A DNA stretch of 40,811 nt, taken from assembly GCA_017521195.1 (NCBI GenBank), contig JAFXGP010000091.1:1-40811 (forward strand). The letters are read 5' to 3'. The position numbers and the translations under genes were made by a program. The notes beneath the pieces were generated by a model. That model worked only from the letters and a program-made list of their open reading frames with translations. It ran no database searches and was not told the origin of the DNA. Below are positions 24,126 to 32,150 of this stretch, in pieces; the first letter of the stretch is position 1, and every line of letters begins with the position of its first letter. The stretch is from Lachnospiraceae bacterium. GTDB lineage: Bacteria > Bacillota > Clostridia > Lachnospirales > Lachnospiraceae.

Positions 24126-24908
24126 ATGATTAATTATTCATTTTCAATGGATGAGCTGGAATATTTTATGCTGATTTTTTGCAGAGTTTCCTGTCTGATA
24201 TATGCAGTACCTTTTTTTAGCATGAACAATACCCCCAGAAGAGTCCGTGTAGGATTATCTTTTGTGGTAACCTTGTTACTGTATTATGCCATGTGGGAAA
24301 AACCTATTCTGATATATAATACCCTTTGGGAATATGCTGTTTTGGTTTTAAAAGAAGCAATTGTAGGGCTGTTGATGGGATTTGCCTGTAATATATGTAC
24401 TACGATAGTGGGATTTGCAGGAAGAATTATAGATATGGAAGCAGGATTATCCATGGCAAGTTTGATGGATCCGACAACAAAAGAAAATATGAGTATCACC
24501 GGTATGATTTATAATTATGCTATTATATTGATTCTGATTATTACCGGTATTTATGAATATATATTGAAAGCATTGAATGAAAGTTTTCATCTGATTCCTA
24601 TAGGCGGTGCTGTTTTGAATTCCGATAAATTATTGGATGCAATGCTTAAATTTATGGCAGATTATGTACTGATTGCTTTACGTATTTGTCTGCCTATGTT
24701 TGCTGTAATGATTTTATTAAATGCTTTACTTGGTATTTTGGCTAAGGTTGCACCACAGATGAATATGTTTGCTGTAGGTATGCAGATGAAAGTGTTAATA
24801 GGATTATTATTGTTATTTTTAACGATGACTATGCTTCCGGGAATCTCAGATTTTATTTACACTGAAATTAAGACCATGGTGGTTGCATTTGTGGAGGCAA
24901 TGATGTGA
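24126..24908 (+). CDS. fliR: flagellar type III export gate protein FliR
   Basis: FliR completes the FliPQR pore and forms its plug and closing subunit. The 260-residue protein has six predicted membrane segments, the FCRVSCLIYAVPFFSMNNTP N-terminal pattern, GFAGRIIDMEAGLSMASLMD in the middle and ILAKVAPQMNMFAVGMQMKV near the C-terminus. It overlaps the GTG start of flhB by 4 bases. Confidence 0.96.
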   Translation: MINYSFSMDELEYFMLIFCRVSCLIYAVPFFSMNNTPRRVRVGLSFVVTLLLYYAMWEKPILIYNTLWEYAVLVLKEAIVGLLMGFACNICTTIVGFAGRIIDMEAGLSMASLMDPTTKENMSITGMIYNYAIILILIITGIYEYILKALNESFHLIPIGGAVLNSDKLLDAMLKFMADYVLIALRICLPMFAVMILLNALLGILAKVAPQMNMFAVGMQMKVLIGLLLLFLTMTMLPGISDFIYTEIKTMVVAFVEAMM

Positions 24909-26017
24909 TATTAGAATATAATCTTCAGTTTTTTGCAAAAGATGGTCCCGGAGGAGAAAAGACAGAACCGGCCACTGCGAAAAAATTATCAGATGCCAGA
25001 AAAGAAGGGCAGGTAGCCAAATCCAAAGAAATGGCCAACGGGATGGGGCTAATGACTCTGTTTTTGGTGTTGAAAATTTGGACCGGTAAGATGGGGATTA
25101 ATTTTTTAGAAACTTTTGAGACTACTTATAACCGGATTCCGCAGGTGGTAAATCTTATTGGTGGTACTGCACCGCAAAGGGAATTGATATTATTACTTCG
25201 ACAGGGTGGCGTTCAGATATTATTAATTGTGTTGCCGATTTTACTGATAGGATTTTTGGTAGCTTTTGTCAGTGATTTGTGGCAGGTAAAATGGCAGCCG
25301 ACAGCTAAGACCTTGCAACCTAAGTTATCCAAATTGAATCCGATTAATGGATTTAAAAAAATTTTTTCGGCTAATTCCATTGTTGAATTAGTAAAATCGA
25401 TTATTAAAATTGCAATTATAGTGTGGATGGCATATGGATACATAAAAGATAGGACGAATTATTTGTTTTTACTCTATGATATGGATATTATGCCTGCGTT
25501 GCAGCTTATTTTACAGGTAGTTACGGATTTGGGAATCCGGATTGCAGCCGTTTATCTTATTTTTTCTTTTGCTGATTATGCATACCAGAAATGGAAATTT
25601 TCAGAAGATATGAAAATGACGAAGCAGGAAGTAAAAGAAGAATATAAAAACCAGGAAGGGGATCCTCAGATTAAAGGAAAGATTCGTCAAAAAATGATGG
25701 AAGTATCAAGGCGAAGAATGATGCAGGCTCTTCCACAGGCTGATGTTGTTATTACTAACCCGACTCATTATGCGGTAGCAATTAAGTATGATCCGGCAGT
25801 TAGTGATGCTCCGGTTGTAATAGCCAAAGGACAAGATTATCTGGCACAGAAAATCAAAGAAATTGCCAGAGAAAATAAAATAGAAATTGTAGAAAATAAA
25901 CCCTTGGCACGTATGTTATTTGCTAATGTAGAGGTGGGAGAAGCAGTTCCGCCGGAAATGTACCAGGCAGTAGCAGAAGTGTTGGCATTTGTATATCATT
26001 TACAGGGACGTGTATAG
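24905..26017 (+). CDS. flhB: flagellar export specificity switch protein FlhB
   Basis: FlhB is the membrane export component whose self-cleavage changes secretion from hook to filament substrates. The 370-residue protein starts with GTG at 24905, overlapping fliR. Its N-terminal motif LQFFAKDGPGGEKTEPATAK is followed by KLSDARKEGQVAKSKEM. Four membrane helices lie at about 45-210. The C-terminal cytoplasmic domain carries the autocleavage site NPTH at Asn285-His288, with cleavage between Asn and Pro. Confidence 0.97.
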   Translation: MILEYNLQFFAKDGPGGEKTEPATAKKLSDARKEGQVAKSKEMANGMGLMTLFLVLKIWTGKMGINFLETFETTYNRIPQVVNLIGGTAPQRELILLLRQGGVQILLIVLPILLIGFLVAFVSDLWQVKWQPTAKTLQPKLSKLNPINGFKKIFSANSIVELVKSIIKIAIIVWMAYGYIKDRTNYLFLLYDMDIMPALQLILQVVTDLGIRIAAVYLIFSFADYAYQKWKFSEDMKMTKQEVKEEYKNQEGDPQIKGKIRQKMMEVSRRRMMQALPQADVVITNPTHYAVAIKYDPAVSDAPVVIAKGQDYLAQKIKEIARENKIEIVENKPLARMLFANVEVGEAVPPEMYQAVAEVLAFVYHLQGRV

Positions 26018-26020
26018 AAA

Positions 26021-26041
26021 AATAAAGAATAAAGAATAAAG
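26021..26041 (+). repeat. three tandem 7-base units between flhB and flhA
   Basis: AATAAAG occurs three times in succession (26021-26027, 26028-26034, 26035-26041), ending just before the flhA ribosome binding site GGAAGGTG (26045-26052). This is a short non-coding tandem repeat. Confidence 0.75.
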
Positions 26042-26059
26042 AAAGGAAGGTGAACATAG

Positions 26060-28093
26060 ATGAAAAAAGCGGATTTAGGTGTAGCATTATATTTATTGAC
26101 GGCTATTGCTATGTTCATCGTTACAATTCCTTCCGGATTATTAGATGTCTTTTTGGCGATTAATATATCCATTTCTTTTACTATTTTATTTGGTTGTATG
26201 TTTACAAAAGAAGTGTTGGATATGTCTTTTTATCCTACTATGCTTTTGTTTACAACTATTTTTAGAATTGCATTAAATGTATCTTCCACCAAACTGATTT
26301 TGGGAACAGGAGATCCGGGTAACGTAGTTACTACTTTCGGAGAATTTGTTGGTGGCGGAGATTTAATTATCGGAACCATTGTATTTATTATCTTGATTTT
26401 AATTCAGTTTATGGTTATCAACAAAGGTTCCGAACGTGTGGCAGAAGTAACTGCCAGATTTACTTTGGATGCCATGCCCGGTAAACAGATGGCGATTGAT
26501 GCGGATTTAAATACCGGCGCCATTACTGATGCAGAAGCAAAAAAGAGAAGAGATAAGATTCAGCAGGAAGCAAGCTTCTTTGGTTCTATGGATGGTGCGG
26601 TGAAATATGTAAAGGGAGATGCCATTGCAGGTCTTATTATTACCGTAGTTAATATTGTTGGCGGTATTGCTATGGGAGTTTTGCGTCAGGGAATGGATAT
26701 CGGTGGTGCATTGGAAAAATACACTATTCTTACCATTGGCGATGGTCTGGTTTCTCAGATACCTTCCCTTTTGATTTCTTTGGCAACCGGTATTTTGGTA
26801 ACCAAAGGAAGTAAGGATGCTGACTTTAGTAATGTTCTAATCGGACAGCTTTTCGGCATTCCAAAAGTACTTTATATTGTAGGAATTTCCATGGCAGTAA
26901 TTGGATTAGTTACTCCATTGAATGATATTGTGTTTGTGGGGCTTGGCATGGCATTTGTTGTGGCAGCCAGAATGATTGAAAGCACTATTGAAACAGCTAA
27001 TATAGAGGCAGAAGCAGATATGGATGAAGTGGCTGCGGATGAAATCCGTCAGCCGGAAAATGTCAACAGTTTACTACAGGTAGACCCTATCGAATTGGAG
27101 TTCGGTTATGGTATTATTCCGTTGGCAGATGTAAACCAGGGCGGAGATTTGTTAGATCGAGTAGTTATGATACGTCGCCAGGTAGCATTGGAACTTGGTA
27201 TGGTAGTACCGATTATCCGTCTTAGAGACAATATCCAGTTGAATCCAAACCAATATATTATTAAAATAAAAGGAATACAGGTTAGTGAAGGAGAAATTCT
27301 TTTCGACCATTATATGGCAATGAATCCGGGATTTGTAGAAGAGGAAATTGCCGGTATTCCTACCTTTGAACCATCCTTCCATTTGCCGGCAATCTGGATT
27401 ACAGAGGGACAGAGAGAAAGAGCGGAAAGTTTGGGATATACGGTAGTAGATCCGCCATCTATTATTGCGACTCATTTAACAGAGGTAATCCGTCAGCATG
27501 TGGCAGAATTATTATCACGACAGGATGTCCAGAATTTGATAAACAATTTAAAAGAAACAAATCCTGCATTGGTAGAAGAATTAATTCCAAAAACTCTTGG
27601 TATTGGCGAAGTACAAAAAGTTCTTCAAAACCTGTTAAGAGAAGGAATTTCTATTCGAGACTTGCTTACTATTTTTGAAACGTTGGCAGATTATGCATCT
27701 ACCAGCAGGGATACAGATATTCTCACGGAATATGCAAGACAAAGTTTAAAGAGAGCTATCTCAAGTAAATATTTTCCACCAAGAGAGGTCACCAGTGTAG
27801 TAACATTAGATCCTGCTGTGGAACAGGAAATTATGAAGAGTGTAAAACAGACGGAACAGGGAGCATATCTTTCCCTGGATCCGGAAAGAACAAGAGCTAT
27901 TTTAAAATCTGTAGAAGCAGAAATTAAAAAAATGGAAAATATGGGGAAAAATCCGATTGTGATTACATCCCCCATTGTACGTATTTATTTCAAACGATTG
28001 ACAGAAGAGTATTATAAAGATTTGATTGTAGTTTCTTATAATGAAATCGGATCGGATGCGGAATTACAGTCAGTTGGTATGATTACTGCATAA
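26060..28093 (+). CDS. flhA: flagellar type III export gate protein FlhA
   Basis: FlhA forms the nonameric export gate ring that converts proton-motive force into protein export and docks chaperones. The 677-residue protein has eight predicted membrane helices in the N-terminal half (about 1-310). The conserved cytoplasmic loop VAEVTARFTLDAMPGKQMAI, then DADLNTGAITDAEAKKRRDK, is followed by a large C-terminal cytoplasmic domain (LPAIWITEGQRERAESLGYT, VVDPPSIIATHLTEVIRQH). It is followed by an 89-base gap, then flhF. Confidence 0.97.
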   Translation: MKKADLGVALYLLTAIAMFIVTIPSGLLDVFLAINISISFTILFGCMFTKEVLDMSFYPTMLLFTTIFRIALNVSSTKLILGTGDPGNVVTTFGEFVGGGDLIIGTIVFIILILIQFMVINKGSERVAEVTARFTLDAMPGKQMAIDADLNTGAITDAEAKKRRDKIQQEASFFGSMDGAVKYVKGDAIAGLIITVVNIVGGIAMGVLRQGMDIGGALEKYTILTIGDGLVSQIPSLLISLATGILVTKGSKDADFSNVLIGQLFGIPKVLYIVGISMAVIGLVTPLNDIVFVGLGMAFVVAARMIESTIETANIEAEADMDEVAADEIRQPENVNSLLQVDPIELEFGYGIIPLADVNQGGDLLDRVVMIRRQVALELGMVVPIIRLRDNIQLNPNQYIIKIKGIQVSEGEILFDHYMAMNPGFVEEEIAGIPTFEPSFHLPAIWITEGQRERAESLGYTVVDPPSIIATHLTEVIRQHVAELLSRQDVQNLINNLKETNPALVEELIPKTLGIGEVQKVLQNLLREGISIRDLLTIFETLADYASTSRDTDILTEYARQSLKRAISSKYFPPREVTSVVTLDPAVEQEIMKSVKQTEQGAYLSLDPERTRAILKSVEAEIKKMENMGKNPIVITSPIVRIYFKRLTEEYYKDLIVVSYNEIGSDAELQSVGMITA

Positions 28094-28182
28094 ATAATTA
28101 AAAAGTGTAGTAAAAACCTGCGTTGAAAAATGTGTTATGCTTATTGGTTTTAAAAAGACAGTAGCGTAAGAGGAGTTAGGTT

Positions 28183-29424
28183 ATGATAATAAAAAAATTT
28201 ACAGCAAAAACAGAAGCAGAAGCCATAGAAACAGCCAAAAAAGAGCTGGGTGAAAATCTTGTTGTAATGAATGTGAAGAGTGTTAAAAAGAAAGGTTTTT
28301 TGGGTCTTTTTAAATCCTCATTATCAGAAGTAACAGTGGCACTGGAAGAAGAACGTGAACAAGACAGAACATCTCAGTTGTTTGGGGCGAAGAAGGAGAC
28401 AACAGGGCCATTAGTTCCGGATTCTGTGTGGGAGAAAAAAGAAAAAGTTGTGAGACAGGAAACAACGAAAGATTCGATTAATGTCATAACTTCAAGTGAA
28501 GAAACCGGTAAAGCAATTGTAGAAAAGCTGGATGGATTACAGAATTTACTGCAAAAGCAATTAAGTAAATCTGAAGAAGAAAAAAGGGAAGATATAAAAG
28601 AAGAAGTAAAAAATCAGTTCATATCAGATGAAACTATGACATTTATTAAACTTTTATATAATACCATGATTGAAAATGAAGTGAAAGATTCTTATGCCAA
28701 TGAGTTGATTGGAGAGATTCAGAGCAAAGGCAAGCCGGATATGCAGATGGATTTTGTTCTTTCTAATGTGTATCAGAAAATGATTCTAAAATTTGGGCAG
28801 GCGAAGTTAATCGGACCGGCAGAAAAGAAACCTAAGGTGTTATATTTTATTGGACCTACAGGTGTAGGAAAAACTACTACCATAGCTAAAATTGCTTCCA
28901 AATTTTGTGTGGAAGAAAAGAAAAAAATTGCGTTATTAACGGCGGATACCTACCGTATTGCAGCAGCGGAACAGTTAAGAACTTATGCTAATATTTTAGA
29001 AGTTCCTTTTAGGGTTATTTATACTCCGGAAGAAATTTTACAATCAGTAGAAGAATTTAGAGATGTAGATTACATATTGGTAGATACTGCCGGTCATGCG
29101 CATCAAAATGAAGAACAGAAGCAGGCAATTCTCGGATTTATCCATTCGACAGATGATAGTATCGATAAAGAGGTATACTTAGTTGTAAGTGCAACTACCA
29201 AATATAGGGATTTGGTGGGAATAGCAGATGCGTATAAGGAAGTAGATAATTACAAACTTATTTTTACAAAATTAGATGAAACAACTGCATTAGGAAATAT
29301 GTATAATCTTCGTTTATATACTGGGGCATCATTGTCCTATGTTACTTGTGGACAAAATGTACCTGATGATATTTCTCCTTTTAATCCACAGTCTACAGTG
29401 AAACAGATTCTAAGCAGTAATTAA
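28183..29424 (+). CDS. flhF: flagellar placement SRP-type GTPase FlhF
   Basis: FlhF is an SRP-family GTPase that sets the position of new flagella. The 413-residue protein has a variable N-terminal B domain (about 1-140, opening MIIKKFTAKTEAEAIETAKK). NG domains follow with the P-loop FIGPTGVGKTTTIAKIASKF, then TADTYRIAAAEQLRTYA, DTAGHAHQN and the guanine-recognition TKLD. AAGAGGAG precedes ATG 28183. It is followed by its partner flhG. Confidence 0.95.
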   Translation: MIIKKFTAKTEAEAIETAKKELGENLVVMNVKSVKKKGFLGLFKSSLSEVTVALEEEREQDRTSQLFGAKKETTGPLVPDSVWEKKEKVVRQETTKDSINVITSSEETGKAIVEKLDGLQNLLQKQLSKSEEEKREDIKEEVKNQFISDETMTFIKLLYNTMIENEVKDSYANELIGEIQSKGKPDMQMDFVLSNVYQKMILKFGQAKLIGPAEKKPKVLYFIGPTGVGKTTTIAKIASKFCVEEKKKIALLTADTYRIAAAEQLRTYANILEVPFRVIYTPEEILQSVEEFRDVDYILVDTAGHAHQNEEQKQAILGFIHSTDDSIDKEVYLVVSATTKYRDLVGIADAYKEVDNYKLIFTKLDETTALGNMYNLRLYTGASLSYVTCGQNVPDDISPFNPQSTVKQILSSN

Positions 29425-29451
29425 TGGATTTATTTACGAAGGAGAAAAATC

Positions 29452-30330
29452 ATGGATCAGGCAGAACAATTGCGGAATATTATAAAAGCCAATCAGAGTC
29501 CTCAGAGACCCTTGGCACGGGTTATTACCGTGACCAGTGGTAAGGGAGGCGTTGGGAAGTCAAATGTTTCTATAAATTTAGCATTACAGTTTCGAAAAAT
29601 GGGACAACGTGTTATAATATTAGATGCGGACTTTGGTTTGGCCAATATTGAAATTATGTTTGGTACAGTACCAAAGCATAATTTGTGTGATTTGATATAT
29701 AAAGGCAAAAATATCAAAGATATTATAACCTGGGGAGCCGGGGATGTAGGGTTTATTTCCGGTGGCTCGGGAATTGTAGGAATGTCGAATCTAAGTAAGA
29801 ATTATCTGGTATATATTATACAGAATCTGGCACAACTGGATGCCATTGCGGATGTAATTATCATTGATACAGGAGCCGGTATCTCAGATGCAGTATTAGA
29901 ATTCCTGGTTGCCAGCGGAGAGATTATTTTAGTAACAACACCGGAACCTACATCTATAACAGATTCGTATTCTTTATTGAAAGCTTTAAACCGACATCCG
30001 AGATTTTCGAAAGAAGCATCTAAGATAAAGGTGGTTGCTAATAGAGTAAACAGAATAGCAGAAGGAACTTCCTTGTTTGAAAAATTAGAATTGGTAGTAA
30101 ATAAGTATTTAAAAATACCGATTTCCTATTTGGGTGCAATTCCTTTGGATAATCAATTAGCGGAGGCTGTAATGCAGCAAAAACCGGTATCACTGAGCAA
30201 TCCAAATGCAAAATCAACCATAGCTTTTGAAAATATTGCAGCAAAGCTGATGGGAGATGATAAATTGATAAAAAAACGAGGAATGGCAGCCTTTTTTTCA
30301 CATATTATTACAGGGAAAAAATTAAATTAA
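29452..30330 (+). CDS. flhG: MinD-like ATPase FlhG (YlxH), regulator of flagellar number and placement
   Basis: FlhG is a ParA/MinD-type ATPase that activates FlhF GTPase and controls flagellar number. The 292-residue protein starts MDQAEQLRNI, containing the DQAxxLR motif by which FlhG stimulates FlhF. The deviant Walker A TSGKGGVGKSN follows (about 29-39), with the switch regions LDADFGLANIEIMFG and IIDTGAGISDAVLEF. The C-terminal region may carry a membrane-targeting helix. GAAGGAG precedes ATG 29452. Confidence 0.95.
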   Translation: MDQAEQLRNIIKANQSPQRPLARVITVTSGKGGVGKSNVSINLALQFRKMGQRVIILDADFGLANIEIMFGTVPKHNLCDLIYKGKNIKDIITWGAGDVGFISGGSGIVGMSNLSKNYLVYIIQNLAQLDAIADVIIIDTGAGISDAVLEFLVASGEIILVTTPEPTSITDSYSLLKALNRHPRFSKEASKIKVVANRVNRIAEGTSLFEKLELVVNKYLKIPISYLGAIPLDNQLAEAVMQQKPVSLSNPNAKSTIAFENIAAKLMGDDKLIKKRGMAAFFSHIITGKKLN

Positions 30331-30352
30331 TTATGAAAAGTGGGAGACGATT

Positions 30353-31066
30353 ATGATTGAAAAGTATTTAAGCCCGGGGGACAAGGTTGAAATACGTTTT
30401 GCTCAAAGGATGGCGATAACAGAAGAAAATACAGAACGAAAATACAATATTTATCTTAGTAAAATCAGTCAGATGCTGGATGAAGATCAAATCGAAATCC
30501 TGATGCCTATAGAACAGTCAAGAATAGTTTTATTGCCAAGAAATGTAATAGGTTCATTGGTGGTTTACACTTCTAACGGATTGTATCAATGCGATGTAAA
30601 AGTCGGAGAACGTTATAAAAAGGATAATATTTATTTACAGGTATTGGAATTAGTTTCAGGAATTAAAAAATACCAGAGAAGAGAATTTTACAGATATAAT
30701 TGCACCATACCTGTATTCAGCAGAGTCTTAACGGAAGAAGAGCTAAAGAGTATGGTTTGGGATGAAACCCAAAAGGGGATAGAAGGATCTACCTTGGATA
30801 TCGGAGGCGGCGGAATCCGTTATATGGTATCGGAGCAAATGACATCAGGGGAACATGTTATTTGTTTTTTGAAATTGGAAATTAAGAATTCAATTAAGGA
30901 AATACAGGCTTTAGGAAAGATTCTTAGTGTCAGACTTGTAAAAGATTCAAACCTGTTTGAAGTACGCGTTCAGTTTGAAAAAATATCTAATGCAGCGAGA
31001 GAACAGATTATTCAATATATTTTTGAAGATGAACGTAAGAGAAGAAAGAAAAATAGCGGTCTTTAG
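30353..31066 (+). CDS. YcgR/YpfA-like PilZ domain flagellar brake protein
   Basis: The 237-residue protein has an N-terminal YcgR-like beta domain (about 1-100) and a C-terminal PilZ domain. PilZ proteins bind cyclic di-GMP, and YcgR-type members slow flagellar motors at the stator or rotor. The arginine motif is present as R-x3-R (Arg110, Arg114 in RREFYR). The second motif, normally D/N-x-S-x-x-G, reads DIGGGG (Asp149-Gly154), with Gly in place of Ser. Gene position between flhG and cheB supports a motility role. Whether it still binds cyclic di-GMP is uncertain. Confidence 0.85.
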   Translation: MIEKYLSPGDKVEIRFAQRMAITEENTERKYNIYLSKISQMLDEDQIEILMPIEQSRIVLLPRNVIGSLVVYTSNGLYQCDVKVGERYKKDNIYLQVLELVSGIKKYQRREFYRYNCTIPVFSRVLTEEELKSMVWDETQKGIEGSTLDIGGGGIRYMVSEQMTSGEHVICFLKLEIKNSIKEIQALGKILSVRLVKDSNLFEVRVQFEKISNAAREQIIQYIFEDERKRRKKNSGL

Positions 31067-31078
31067 GAGGGGGTAAAT

Positions 31079-32149
31079 ATGAAAAAAATCTTAGTTGTTG
31101 ATGACTCTGCACTCATGAGAAGGGTTCTTTGTGATATAATAGAGCAAGATAAGAACCTGAAAGTAGTTGATAAAGCTACTAACGGATTAGAAGCTTTAGA
31201 GTTGATTAAAAAGAACAGTTATGATGCCGTGGTACTGGATGTAAATATGCCTGTGATGAATGGTCTTGAATTGCTGAAAGCATTACGCAAAGAAAAAATT
31301 GCTGTTCGTATCATGATGGCAAGTACAGATACCAGAGAAGGGGCACAGACAACATTAGATGCTTTGGAATTGGGAGCATTGGATTTTGTTCATAAACCGG
31401 ATCGTGCATTAGATTGTAGAGGAGAAGAGTTTACCAAAAACTTTCTTCGTACATTAAGTGCAGTAGTGAATTCTAATCCACCGGTATTTACTAAGGTTTT
31501 CAGTAGAGAAGATAGTCAGAATACGAAAAAAATTGTGGAATTAGTGAAGAAAAAAGGTGTAGCTAATGCCGGCAAGCAGATTGTAGCCATTGCCAGTTCA
31601 ACAGGCGGACCGAAGTCTTTACAGTCCGTAATTCCGCGTCTTCCTGAAAATTTGGATGCACCGGTAGTTCTTGTACAACATATGCCAACCGGATTCACTA
31701 AATCCATGGCAGAAAGATTAGATTCTTTAAGTTCCATGCACGTAAAAGAAGCTGAAGAGGGTGAAGAACTTAAAAAAGGCTGGGTATACGTGGCACGAGG
31801 AGGAAAACATCTTAACGTAGTAGAGAAACAGGGGAGATCTATTATCCGTTATACAGATGAACCATCCAGAGAAGGTGTAAAACCATGTGCGAATTATATG
31901 TATGAATCTCTTGTTAACAGTAAATACGAAGAGATTGTGTGTGTAGTTCTTACAGGAATGGGTTCAGATGGGACAGAAGGAATTACAAATCTTAAGAGTA
32001 AGAAAAAAGTGCATGTTATATCTCAGGATGAACAAAGCTGTATCGTATACGGAATGCCAAGAAGTGTAAAAAGAGCAGGATTATCCGATCAGGTTGTGGC
32101 ACTGGATCAGGTTGCACAGGAAATTATTTTACGCGTGGGGGTAAATTAA
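31079..32149 (+). CDS. cheB: chemotaxis protein-glutamate methylesterase CheB
   Basis: CheB demethylates and deamidates chemoreceptors for adaptation when phosphorylated by CheA. The 356-residue protein has an N-terminal receiver domain (Asp8/Asp9, phosphoacceptor Asp54 in VVLDVNMP, Lys106 in VHKPD) and a C-terminal esterase domain. The catalytic triad is Ser174 (SSTGGP), His201 (VQHMP) and Asp297 (GMGSDGTEG). A strong AGGAGGGGG precedes ATG 31079, and cheA begins one base after the stop. No cheR methyltransferase gene accompanies it in the window. Confidence 0.97.
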   Translation: MKKILVVDDSALMRRVLCDIIEQDKNLKVVDKATNGLEALELIKKNSYDAVVLDVNMPVMNGLELLKALRKEKIAVRIMMASTDTREGAQTTLDALELGALDFVHKPDRALDCRGEEFTKNFLRTLSAVVNSNPPVFTKVFSREDSQNTKKIVELVKKKGVANAGKQIVAIASSTGGPKSLQSVIPRLPENLDAPVVLVQHMPTGFTKSMAERLDSLSSMHVKEAEEGEELKKGWVYVARGGKHLNVVEKQGRSIIRYTDEPSREGVKPCANYMYESLVNSKYEEIVCVVLTGMGSDGTEGITNLKSKKKVHVISQDEQSCIVYGMPRSVKRAGLSDQVVALDQVAQEIILRVGVN

Positions 32150-32150
32150 A

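Noticed and set aside
28094-28182. Promoter in the flhA-flhF gap
   Set aside because: TTGAAA at 28123 has no acceptable -10 at 16-18 bases; nothing convincing is left.
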